From Advenella incenata (lineage in GTDB: Bacteria; Pseudomonadota; Gammaproteobacteria; Burkholderiales; Burkholderiaceae_B): a stretch of 64,000 bases of DNA. Shown in pieces: positions 7,714-15,982 of the stretch. The position numbers and the translations under genes were made by a program. Within the stretch, counting starts at the first letter, position 1; each line of letters opens with the position of its first letter. Location of the stretch: positions 930,001 through 994,000 of the forward strand of contig NZ_SHKO01000002.1 in the NCBI RefSeq assembly GCF_004217095.1, given 5' to 3'. The notes beneath the pieces were generated by a model. The model did no database searches, had not been told where the DNA came from, and was given only the letters and a program-made list of their open reading frames with translations.

Positions 7714-9885
7714 ATGGCAGAACGGTCCTTCAAAAAGGAAGTGCAGACGCTAAAGATTGGCGCTGGTGAAGAGTTTCGCGGCGAAGGCATACTGGCCATC
7801 ACCAAGGCACTTTTGCAGTCGGGCGTGGGCTATGTCGCCGGCTATCAGGGAGCACCGATTTCGCATTTGATGGACGTGCTGGCGGACGCGGATGACATTC
7901 TGAGAGACCTGGGTATTCATTTTGAGTCCAGTGCATCGGAGGCGACCGCTGCAGCCACGCTATCGGCATCTGTGATGTATCCGATCCGCGGCGCTGTAAC
8001 GTGGAAGTCAACAGTGGGAACCAATGTAGCTTCGGACGCGTTGGCTAATCTGGCTTCGGGCGGCGTCACTGGCGGTGCCCTGGTCATCGTCGGTGAGGAT
8101 TATGGCGAGGGGTCGTCCATCATGCAGGAGCGAACCCATGCCTTTGCCATGAAATCACAAATGTGGATGCTGGATCCGCGGCCGAATCTTACCTGCATGG
8201 TGAATATGGTGGAAACGGGATTTCGTCTGTCTGAAGCCAGCAGTACACCCGTGTTTTATCAGGTTCGTATTCGAGGTTGCCACGTGCATGGCCGCTTTAT
8301 CGCCAGGGACAACGTCAAACCGCCGTTTACGCTTGCGCAGGCGCTGGAAACCCCACGGCGTGATGCTGGTCGTATCGTATTGCCACCTGCCGCCTACGAA
8401 CATGAACAGGAAAAAGTGCGCGACCGCTGGCCTGCCGCCGTCAAATTCCTTAAGGACAATCAGGTCAACGAGTTCTTTGACGGCAGCCGCAAGGACATCG
8501 GCATCATAGTACAGGGTGGTTTGTACAACAACACCATTCGCGCATTGGGCCTGCTGGGCAAGGCTGATCATTTTGGCAAAAGCGAGCTGCCGATATATGT
8601 ATTGAATGCGGTCTATCCGCTGATCAACGAAGAAGTGCAGGATTTTTGCCGGGATAAAAAAGCTGTGCTGCTGATAGAGGAAGGTCAGCCTGACTATATT
8701 GAACAGAATATTCACAGCATATTGCGCAAAGCAGGGATCGGGACGCCCTTGTCGGGTAAGGATGTACTGCCCATGGCGGGTGAGTATACGGTGCAAACGA
8801 TCCGCGATGGCCTGCGGAACTTTCTGGATAATCTTCCGTCACCACCGGATTCGATGCCAGACTCTGAACCAGCAGCAAAAATTGTGGTTGAAAAGCCGCT
8901 TGTTTTTACGCAGGTGCGTCGTCAGCAGCTGGCCGACATTATTCCGCCACGCCCGGCGGGACTGTGTACAGGTTGTCCGGAGCGTCCAGTGTTTTCTGCG
9001 CTAACACTGGCACAGGAAAAGTTGGGAGAACACCATATTTCCTGTGATATCGGCTGTCATCTTTTTTCCATTTTGCCCCCCTTCAATCTGGGTGCAACCA
9101 CCATGGGATATGGGCTGGGGGCGTCCAGCGCGTCTGCGTTCAACGTGAAGGCAAGCAAGCGTTCCATTTCGATCATGGGCGATGGTGGCTTCTGGCATAA
9201 CGGGCTGACTTCCGGCGTCGGCAACGCCGTCTATAACAAGCATGATGGTGTGATTATCATTGTGGACAATTACTATTCGTCAGCAACCGGCGGGCAGGAT
9301 ATCCTGTCGTCCCGGGCCAACAATGACAACCGATCTACTAATCATCCAATAGAACAGGCGGTCAGGGGTGTGGGCGTCAAGTGGGTGCGAGTCATTGATC
9401 ACACCTACGACGTATCAAAAATGCGTGCGCTGATTGAAGATGCGCTTACCTGTGCAGATACGGGCCCCAAGGTGATTATTGCCCAGTCCGAATGCATGCT
9501 GAACCTGCAGCGACGCGAAAAGCCGGTGTTCAAGAAGGATGTCGCGCAAGGCGTACGCCGTGTCAGGCAACAGTTTGGAGTGGACAAGGATATCTGTTCC
9601 GGTGACCATGCCTGTATCCGGCTTTCGGGCTGTCCCTCGCTGACTCTGAAAGACAATGATAATCCCCTGAAGGATGATCCAGTCGCCCATGTCGAGAGCA
9701 GTTGTGTCGGCTGTGGTCATTGTGGCGAGATCGCCCATGAGGCTGTGCTGTGTCCTTCTTTTTATCGCGCCGATATTATTCATAATCCAGGTAAGAAAGA
9801 TCACTTTTTTGGGCGAATGCGCAGCAAACTGATAGGTCGACTCCAGCAGCGGCATCGTGAGCGCATCGAGCGAGTCACGATATGA
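7714..9885 (+). CDS. Indolepyruvate ferredoxin oxidoreductase-type alpha subunit (TPP, Fe-S)
   Basis: A 723-residue 2-ketoacid:acceptor oxidoreductase alpha subunit, like IorA. The N-terminal pyrimidine-binding half (YVAGYQGAPIS at about 39-49) is followed by a central CTGCPERP (about 416) and the TPP motif GDGGFWHN (about 489) with its closing Asn in VDNYY. The C-terminal 100 residues carry clustered Cys (SCVGCGHCGE and others) for iron-sulfur clusters. These enzymes decarboxylate aryl 2-keto acids, forming acyl-CoA and passing electrons to ferredoxin. In this locus the natural substrate would be isatinate (2-aminophenylglyoxylate), giving anthraniloyl-CoA or anthranilate; that is inference. 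It overlaps the beta gene by ATGA. Confidence 0.9.
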   Translation: MAERSFKKEVQTLKIGAGEEFRGEGILAITKALLQSGVGYVAGYQGAPISHLMDVLADADDILRDLGIHFESSASEATAAATLSASVMYPIRGAVTWKSTVGTNVASDALANLASGGVTGGALVIVGEDYGEGSSIMQERTHAFAMKSQMWMLDPRPNLTCMVNMVETGFRLSEASSTPVFYQVRIRGCHVHGRFIARDNVKPPFTLAQALETPRRDAGRIVLPPAAYEHEQEKVRDRWPAAVKFLKDNQVNEFFDGSRKDIGIIVQGGLYNNTIRALGLLGKADHFGKSELPIYVLNAVYPLINEEVQDFCRDKKAVLLIEEGQPDYIEQNIHSILRKAGIGTPLSGKDVLPMAGEYTVQTIRDGLRNFLDNLPSPPDSMPDSEPAAKIVVEKPLVFTQVRRQQLADIIPPRPAGLCTGCPERPVFSALTLAQEKLGEHHISCDIGCHLFSILPPFNLGATTMGYGLGASSASAFNVKASKRSISIMGDGGFWHNGLTSGVGNAVYNKHDGVIIIVDNYYSSATGGQDILSSRANNDNRSTNHPIEQAVRGVGVKWVRVIDHTYDVSKMRALIEDALTCADTGPKVIIAQSECMLNLQRREKPVFKKDVAQGVRRVRQQFGVDKDICSGDHACIRLSGCPSLTLKDNDNPLKDDPVAHVESSCVGCGHCGEIAHEAVLCPSFYRADIIHNPGKKDHFFGRMRSKLIGRLQQRHRERIERVTI

Positions 9886-11420
9886 CCGGGTTGACGCACA
9901 CGACGGACGCCGAACCCCTGAAAATAGCCATTCTTGCCATGGGAGGACAGGGCGGTGGCGTGCTGGCAGACTGGCTGGTGGACCTGGCAGAGCGCGCCGA
10001 CTGGTATGCACAAAGCACGTCTGTTCCCGGCGTCGCACAGCGAACCGGGGCTACGATCTATTACGTGGAGCTTTTTCCTCCACCCTGGTCCATGGAACAA
10101 CCGCCAGTGCTTGCACAGATGCCGACGCCAGGCGATGTGGATGTGGTGATCAGCGCCGAGCTGATGGAAGCGGGGCGCGCTATTTTGCGCGGCATTGTGA
10201 CGCCGGACCGGACAACGCTGCTCACTTCGATACACCGCAGTTATGCTATTAGTGAAAAAAGTCATCCGTCTAACGGCATTGTGGATGCGGCGCAGGTCAT
10301 TGCAGCAGGCAACGATACAGCCAAACATTTCTATGCCGCAGATTTGCAGCGTATAGCCGAAAGCTGTGGCAGTGTGATCAGTGCCAGCCTGTTCGGCGCC
10401 CTGGCAGGTACTGGCGTATTGCCTTTTTCACGGGAGCAATTCGAACAGACCATTCGACTTGGCAAAGTAGGGGTCGACTCGAGCCTGTCGGCATTTGACG
10501 CAGGCTGGAATGAGATTCGCTCGGCGCAGATGCAGCATGATACCCAGACTGCCAATACGCGCTTCCCGGCGTTGCCGGATAAAGCAGATACGGCTGGTGG
10601 GCAGATGCTGTTGGACAATCTGCGATCACGATTTCCCGTCGTACTGCAGCCGGTGGTCCTGGCAGGCTTGAGGCATCTGCTGGATTTTCAGGACGCTGAT
10701 TATGCCCATGCATACCTGAACCGCATTGAACATATATTCAATCTTGACAGTGCCGCAGACGGCCAGTCACGGGGTTGGACGCTGACCTGGCAGTTTGCCC
10801 GCTACCTGGCCACCGCTATGGCCTACGACGATGTCATCAAGGTCGCTGACTTGAAGATCCGGGAAGCGCGGCTGCAGCATATATCGAAGGAAGTGAGACT
10901 GGAGCAGGGGCAGATGCTGGATGTGGCAGATTATATGCATCCGAGGTTTGAAGAGGTCTGTGGCACCATGCCCGAGCGTCTCGGGCGCTGGATGGAGCAA
11001 TCCTTTCTGCGCAACTGGACGACTCCCTTTTTCAGAAAAGGACGTCATATCAGAACCAGTCATTTGAGCGGATATCTGCTGTTATATGTACTGGCCTCGC
11101 GCAGGTCCACACGGACTGCGACGCTCCGACATGCGCAGGAAATGAAATCAATTGATCAATGGACAAAAAAAATTGAAGCCGCACTTGAAACGGACTATGA
11201 GTTTGCCGTTACCGTGGTCAAGTCACGCCGGCTGGTCAAGGGGTATAGCGATACCCACGCACGCAGCAGTGGCAGGTTCAGCCAATTGATGAAAGCGGCC
11301 GAGGGGCTAAGTAGGAGGCCGGATGCAGCCGCGCAGTTTCAGGTGCTATACGAAGCCGCATTAAACGATGTCAAGGGCGAGCGGTTGCAGGCGGCGCTGT
11401 CAGCCATGCCAGCGATATGA
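9882..11420 (+). CDS. Indolepyruvate ferredoxin oxidoreductase-type beta subunit, long form
   Basis: A 512-residue partner of the preceding alpha subunit. Residues about 12-200 form the gamma-type 2-oxoacid oxidoreductase domain (ILAMGGQGGGVLADWL at about 18-33, SVPGVAQRTGATIYY at about 47-61). The remaining 300 residues are the helical extension found in long aerobic IorB proteins, rich in Arg and Leu and lacking clear motifs. The start overlaps the alpha stop (ATGA at 9882), implying a fixed subunit ratio. The reductase downstream starts within its stop codon, so all three are coupled and the reductase could exchange electrons with this complex or serve the Rieske oxygenase. Confidence 0.88.
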   Translation: MTGLTHTTDAEPLKIAILAMGGQGGGVLADWLVDLAERADWYAQSTSVPGVAQRTGATIYYVELFPPPWSMEQPPVLAQMPTPGDVDVVISAELMEAGRAILRGIVTPDRTTLLTSIHRSYAISEKSHPSNGIVDAAQVIAAGNDTAKHFYAADLQRIAESCGSVISASLFGALAGTGVLPFSREQFEQTIRLGKVGVDSSLSAFDAGWNEIRSAQMQHDTQTANTRFPALPDKADTAGGQMLLDNLRSRFPVVLQPVVLAGLRHLLDFQDADYAHAYLNRIEHIFNLDSAADGQSRGWTLTWQFARYLATAMAYDDVIKVADLKIREARLQHISKEVRLEQGQMLDVADYMHPRFEEVCGTMPERLGRWMEQSFLRNWTTPFFRKGRHIRTSHLSGYLLLYVLASRRSTRTATLRHAQEMKSIDQWTKKIEAALETDYEFAVTVVKSRRLVKGYSDTHARSSGRFSQLMKAAEGLSRRPDAAAQFQVLYEAALNDVKGERLQAALSAMPAI

Positions 11421-12415
11421 CGGTAATGACTAGGGGAAAAAATACAGTGGAAACGCTCCAGTTGCGCGTAAAGGAAACAGAAAACCTGACCGAGCAGATT
11501 CGCAAGATCGTGCTGGAACATGTCGACGGTCTGCCGTTGCCGGCAGCAAAGCCCGGGGCGCATGTTCGCGTACATATCGGTGGGGCTGCCGACGACACCC
11601 GGGCCTACTCGCTGCTGATGCTAAACGGAAATAACGATGACCAAACACATTTGCAATACGAGATCGCGGTAAAGCGTGAAGACACAGGAAGTGGGGGCTC
11701 CCGCTACATGCATGTCTTGAAAGTTGGGGACATCGTGGCGTGTGACCCGCCGCGCAATGATTTCATGCTGGACCCGGCAGATCAGGCCGCTCCGGTCCTG
11801 CTGGCCGGTGGTATCGGTATCACCCCTATATTTGCCATGGCTGGATCGCTCTGGCGCGATGGGCGGCCATTTCATCTGCATTATGCCGGACGTGATAAAT
11901 CCCAGATGGCGCTGTTAAAGGAACTGCACACCATCGCTGGCGATGGTCTATGGATTCACCTGGATCAGCAGGATTCGCAACTGGATATCAAGGCTATCGT
12001 GCAGTCTATGAATGCCGATCAGCATTTGTATGTATGCGGCCCGACAGGCTTGTTGGATGCGGCACTTGCAATAGCAAAGGAAGAAGGATTGCCGGCAGCC
12101 CGGGTGCATTTCGAGCTGTTCAGCAATTCGGCAGCCAAAGCGGATGCGGGCAGTTTCCAGGTACGGCTGGCGCAGTCGGGAAAAATATATGTGGTTCCAC
12201 CGGGCAAAAGTATTCTGGAGGTATTGCAGGAGCAGGGAGAAGACCCGCTGTGTGACTGTTGCCGTGGCGAATGCGGGGTATGTCAGGTCGGCGTGCTGGA
12301 AGGAGAGCCCGATCATCGCGATTATGTTCTGTCCGATGCCGAGAAGGCTGCAGGCAAGCTGATGCAGATCTGCGTATCGCGGTCGAAATCGGAGGTTTTA
12401 GTGCTGGATTTGTAA
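11417..12415 (+). CDS. Flavin reductase with C-terminal [2Fe-2S] ferredoxin domain (oxygenase reductase)
   Basis: A 332-residue phthalate dioxygenase reductase/VanB-type protein: an N-terminal flavin domain (RAYSL at about residue 59), an NAD(P)H domain (GGIGITPIFAMA at about 131) and a C-terminal plant-type ferredoxin domain whose cluster Cys lie in LCDCCRGECGVC with a later QICVS. It moves electrons from NAD(P)H to the Rieske centre of the oxygenase encoded just downstream. The initial ATG overlaps the previous stop; a later in-frame ATG four codons on is possible. Seen as IadC-like in arrangement, from memory of the Variovorax locus. Confidence 0.9.
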   Translation: MTVMTRGKNTVETLQLRVKETENLTEQIRKIVLEHVDGLPLPAAKPGAHVRVHIGGAADDTRAYSLLMLNGNNDDQTHLQYEIAVKREDTGSGGSRYMHVLKVGDIVACDPPRNDFMLDPADQAAPVLLAGGIGITPIFAMAGSLWRDGRPFHLHYAGRDKSQMALLKELHTIAGDGLWIHLDQQDSQLDIKAIVQSMNADQHLYVCGPTGLLDAALAIAKEEGLPAARVHFELFSNSAAKADAGSFQVRLAQSGKIYVVPPGKSILEVLQEQGEDPLCDCCRGECGVCQVGVLEGEPDHRDYVLSDAEKAAGKLMQICVSRSKSEVLVLDL

Positions 12416-12446
12416 TGCCCGGTGCTGCGAATTTTTTCTGTTCGCA

Positions 12447-12460
12447 ATGACAGATGTCAT
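12447..12460. promoter_or_regulatory. Inverted repeat ATGACA-GA-TGTCAT before the Rieske alpha gene
   Basis: A perfect 6-bp inverted repeat with a 2-bp spacer in the 87-bp gap between the reductase and oxygenase genes, 42 bases before the oxygenase start. It shares the outer ATGA/TCAT with the repeat at 7584-7595, so it may be a second operator for the same MarR protein. A small TGCGAA/TTCGCA hairpin (12426-12446) directly precedes it. Confidence 0.3.
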
Positions 12461-12502
12461 GCAGCAGAGGAAGAACAACGTATCTGATGGAGTGAAACGA
12501 TC

Positions 12503-13852
12503 ATGTCAGCCAGAAAGTCCGCGAACGACTACAAAATGAATCCTGATGCCGTGCAGGCGCTGGTTCGCGAGCGTGAGGTGCATCGGGATCTTTACATTGA
12601 CGAGGATATCTTTGATCTGGAGATGTCGCATCTTTTTGCGTCGACCTGGATATTTGTGGGTCATGAAAGTCAGATCCCGAACGTGGGCGATTACTATACG
12701 ACCACGGTAGGAAATGAGCCGGTTGTAATGGTGCGTCACACCGATAAAACCGTTAAGGTGCTCTATAACCGCTGCCCCCATCGTGGCGTGAAGGTGGCGG
12801 GTGACTTGTGTGGCAATACCGGAAAGTTTTTTCGCTGCCCCTATCACGCCTGGACCTTCCGGACGGATGGAAAACTGCTCGCAATCCCGCTCAAAAGCGG
12901 CTATGAGAATGCCAGGCTTGATACATGCGATGCCGCCAAAGGGATGGTCGCAATTGACAATGTGCACGATTACCGTGGATTCATTTTTTGCCGGCTGAGC
13001 AACGACGGGGTGTCTTTTGAGGCTTTCTTCGGGGAATCTTTGTCCACTATCGACAATATGATTGACCGTTCGCCGGAAGGCCGGCTGCAGGTTGAGGGTG
13101 GCATATTCCGTTATGTTCATAATTGCAATTGGAAAATGCTTGTGGACAATCAGACAGACACCTGCCACCCCATGGTGGCACATGAATCGTCGGCAGGTAC
13201 GGCAGTTCAGGTCTGGGAGGAGGCGCCTGAAGGTACGCCCAGGCCGATGTCGGTGGAGCTGTTCGCTCCATTTATGTCGTCGTACGAGTTTTTTGACAAG
13301 ATGGGTATTCGGGTCTGGGAAAACGGCCACGGTCATACGGGGGTGAGCGATTCGATTCACGCTGCCTATTCGGATATTCCGGGTTACTGGGATGCCATGA
13401 CTGCTGCCTATGGTGAAGCGCGCGCCGCGCAGATTCTGGGCGATGTCCGCCACAACACCGTGTATTTTCCCAATATCCTGGTCAAAGGACCCATACAAAC
13501 CCTGCGGCTGTTCAAGCCGGTTTCCGCGGGAGCCACAATGGTCGAATCCTGGACGTTCCGGCTGGTGGGTGCACCCGATCTGCTGTTTGAGCGCAGCCTG
13601 ATGTATAACCGGCTGATCAATGCGCCGACGTCTGTCGTCGGCCATGATGATCTGGAAATGTATGAGCGGTCGCAGGAGGTGCTGCATGCGCGCAGCCACG
13701 AGTGGGTAAATTTTGCACGGCTGTATGATCCGGCAGAGGCAGGGCAGCGCAATGTCATCACTCACGGCACCAGCGAATGGCAGATGCGCAATCAATATCG
13801 GGCATGGCTGCGTTTTATCAAACCTGCGCAGAACCAAGGGGCCGGTATATGA
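12503..13852 (+). CDS. Rieske aromatic-ring-hydroxylating oxygenase, alpha subunit
   Basis: A 449-residue catalytic subunit. The Rieske [2Fe-2S] ligands are visible as C91-x-H93 and C112-x2-H115 (RCPHRG and RCPYHAW). The mononuclear iron site follows in NWKMLVDNQTDTCHPMVAH, giving H222 and H227 with the bridging D219. With the beta subunit and the upstream reductase it should insert O2 into an aromatic ring; in this context the likely target is the C2-C3 bond of an indole acetic acid. The 87-bp gap ahead of it is the widest early in the operon and carries an inverted repeat, so it may have its own promoter. Corresponds in position to the IadD role. Confidence 0.93.
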   Translation: MSARKSANDYKMNPDAVQALVREREVHRDLYIDEDIFDLEMSHLFASTWIFVGHESQIPNVGDYYTTTVGNEPVVMVRHTDKTVKVLYNRCPHRGVKVAGDLCGNTGKFFRCPYHAWTFRTDGKLLAIPLKSGYENARLDTCDAAKGMVAIDNVHDYRGFIFCRLSNDGVSFEAFFGESLSTIDNMIDRSPEGRLQVEGGIFRYVHNCNWKMLVDNQTDTCHPMVAHESSAGTAVQVWEEAPEGTPRPMSVELFAPFMSSYEFFDKMGIRVWENGHGHTGVSDSIHAAYSDIPGYWDAMTAAYGEARAAQILGDVRHNTVYFPNILVKGPIQTLRLFKPVSAGATMVESWTFRLVGAPDLLFERSLMYNRLINAPTSVVGHDDLEMYERSQEVLHARSHEWVNFARLYDPAEAGQRNVITHGTSEWQMRNQYRAWLRFIKPAQNQGAGI

Positions 13853-14334
13853 CTGAACAGGATTTGATCGATTTCGTTTACTACGAGGCCCAGTTGATCG
13901 ATGAGTTGCGCCTGGACCAATGGGTAGAACTCTTTACGGATGACGGTTATTACTGGATGCCCCTGCACCGCGGCCAGACGGATACGCGATTGCAGGCCTC
14001 GCTGATGTACGAGGACAAGCTGCTGCTGAAGGTCAGGGCCGAGCGCTTGACCGGGAAACGCACGTTTTCGCAGCAACCAGTGAGCTATTGCCATCATCTG
14101 TTACAGAGACCGCAGATCAGACACAATGATCAGGGGCACGACCCGCAGAAAGGCGTCTATGTGGTGCGAACGGCATTTCATTATATCGAGACCCGACAGG
14201 ACGATCAGCGTCTGTATGCCGGGTGGTCGACGCATACACTGGTGGACGAAGCCGATGGCTTGCGCATTCGCTTGAAGAAAGTCGAACTGGTCAATCCCGA
14301 TGCAGCCTTTGGCAGCATTCAGTTGTTTATGTGA
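13849..14334 (+). CDS. Rieske aromatic-ring-hydroxylating oxygenase, beta subunit
   Basis: A 161-residue small subunit of the SnoaL/NTF2-like fold used by ring-hydroxylating dioxygenases. The start is the ATG at 13849 that overlaps the alpha stop (ATGA); an upstream in-frame ATG at 13777 would lie deep inside the alpha gene. Family features include the early QDLIDFVYYEAQLID helix, the WVELFTDDGYYWMPL strand region and the closing RLKKVELVN. It is structural, stabilising the alpha3-beta3 oxygenase. Corresponds in position to the IadE role. Confidence 0.92.
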   Translation: MTEQDLIDFVYYEAQLIDELRLDQWVELFTDDGYYWMPLHRGQTDTRLQASLMYEDKLLLKVRAERLTGKRTFSQQPVSYCHHLLQRPQIRHNDQGHDPQKGVYVVRTAFHYIETRQDDQRLYAGWSTHTLVDEADGLRIRLKKVELVNPDAAFGSIQLFM

Positions 14335-14341
14335 GCGCGCA

Positions 14342-15982
14342 GTGATTCCTCAGACCGCCCAAACTGTTTATGACGCTTTTGCACTGACTGCACAGGCCAG
14401 CCCCGACAAGCCCTTTCTGATGGTATTGCCAGAGACGGCCCACAAATACGGAACCAGCGCTGGCCAGTTCAGCTACGGCGAGGTGCTGACGCAGGTGCAT
14501 CAATGGCGTGATGCCTATTGTTCGGCGGGCTATGCGGTGGGAGACCGGGTGGCATTGCTGCTTGAGAACCGGCTGTCTTTCTTTCTGCACTGGTTCGCCC
14601 TGAATGCACTGGGTGTCTCGGTCGTGCCTGTGAATGCCGATCTGCGTCTGGCAGAGTTGCAGTATCTGATCAGCCATTCCGAAGTCAGTCTTGTCATTGC
14701 CATTGAAAGCCATCACGATCTAATGCGTGAAGCCAGCACCACTGCCGGAATGTCCGTGCCGGTGATATCTCCACAAGAGCTGCCGCCTGCGCGACGCGAT
14801 GACAAACGTGATAACCGCAAGCCGGGGCCGGATACGGAATGCGCCTTGCTGTATACCTCGGGAACGACAGGGCAGCCCAAGGGTTGTGTATTGTCGAACC
14901 AATATTTTTTGCATGCTGGCCAGTGGTATGCAAGTACCGGCGGCCTGGCCGGCATTCGCATGGGTGAAGAGCGAATGCTGACGCCCTTGCCTCTGGTGCA
15001 CATGAATGCGATGGCCTATTCTGTCATGGCGATGGTCCTGAGCGCGGGTTGCCTGATTCTGCTGGACCGGTTTCACCCGCGCTCCTGGTGGTCATCGGTC
15101 AGAGACAGCGGGGCGACTATCGTGCATTACCTGGGTGTGATGCCCGCCATACTGGACAAGTTGCCTGCCGACCCGCAAGACCGGGAACATTGCGTCCGTT
15201 TCGGTTTTGGCGCCGGGGTGGACAAAAAGCTTCATGCAGATTTTGAACAACGCTTCGGATTCCCACTATTGGAAGCCTGGGCGATGACAGAAACCGGCGC
15301 CGGAGCAGTGATTATGGCAAACCGTGAACCTCGCTTTGTGGGTACCAGCTGTATTGGAATAGAGAGGGAAGACGTCAGGGTCAGCATTGTCGATGAGCAC
15401 GGACGCGAGGTTTGTGCAGGTGAGCAGGGCGAACTTTGGGTGTGTCACGCAGGCGCCAATCCGCGCTTCGGTTTTTTTTCGCACTATCTCAAGGATACGG
15501 CTGCCACAGAGGCTGCCTGGCAGGATGATTGGTTTAAAACCGGGGATATTGTTCGCAGAAATAAGGATGGCTATCTGGTTTTCGTTGATCGCAAGAAAAA
15601 CGTGATCCGGCGCAGTGGCGAAAATATTGCTGCGGTCGAGGTGGAGGGCGCATTGGCACGTCATCCGATGGTGCAGGCAGTCTCTGTTGCCGCTGTGCCT
15701 GATGATGTCAGGGGAGACGAAGTGCTGGCGTGCATCGTGCTGTCGCCTGCGGTGTCCGATCGAGCTGATCCGGTGGCGCTGGCCGGCGAACTGGTGACTT
15801 GGTCTTTGTCGCAACTGGCCTATTACAAGGTGCCTGGATATGTAAGTTTTGTCAACGAGCTCCCCCTGACTTCCACCAATAAAATCCAGCGTGGTGCCTT
15901 GCGCATGCTGGCATTTGAGTTGATATCCGGCGGCCAGGCCATCAATACCTGCCATCTGAAAAAGCCGGGGGGACGCACATGA
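14342..15982 (+). CDS. AMP-dependent acyl/aryl-CoA ligase
   Basis: An adenylate-forming ligase of 546 residues from GTG 14342, eight bases after the previous stop; an ATG at 14300 would overlap the oxygenase gene by 35 bases. The phosphate loop YTSGTTGQPKG is at about residue 170, the A5 motif EAWAMTETGAG at about 310, A7 DWFKTGDIVR at about 396 and the hinge DRKKNVIRRSGENI at about 415; the final catalytic Lys is expected in TSTNKIQRG. It would activate the carboxylate of a ring-oxidised acid to its CoA thioester, the form needed by the thiolase-like protein that starts within its stop codon. Exact substrate is inference. Confidence 0.9.
   Translation: MIPQTAQTVYDAFALTAQASPDKPFLMVLPETAHKYGTSAGQFSYGEVLTQVHQWRDAYCSAGYAVGDRVALLLENRLSFFLHWFALNALGVSVVPVNADLRLAELQYLISHSEVSLVIAIESHHDLMREASTTAGMSVPVISPQELPPARRDDKRDNRKPGPDTECALLYTSGTTGQPKGCVLSNQYFLHAGQWYASTGGLAGIRMGEERMLTPLPLVHMNAMAYSVMAMVLSAGCLILLDRFHPRSWWSSVRDSGATIVHYLGVMPAILDKLPADPQDREHCVRFGFGAGVDKKLHADFEQRFGFPLLEAWAMTETGAGAVIMANREPRFVGTSCIGIEREDVRVSIVDEHGREVCAGEQGELWVCHAGANPRFGFFSHYLKDTAATEAAWQDDWFKTGDIVRRNKDGYLVFVDRKKNVIRRSGENIAAVEVEGALARHPMVQAVSVAAVPDDVRGDEVLACIVLSPAVSDRADPVALAGELVTWSLSQLAYYKVPGYVSFVNELPLTSTNKIQRGALRMLAFELISGGQAINTCHLKKPGGRT

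Noticed and set aside
12506-13837. 443-residue open frame antisense to the Rieske alpha gene
   Set aside because: It is the complement of a gene with clear Rieske and iron-site motifs; the antisense product has no recognisable domain and biased composition.
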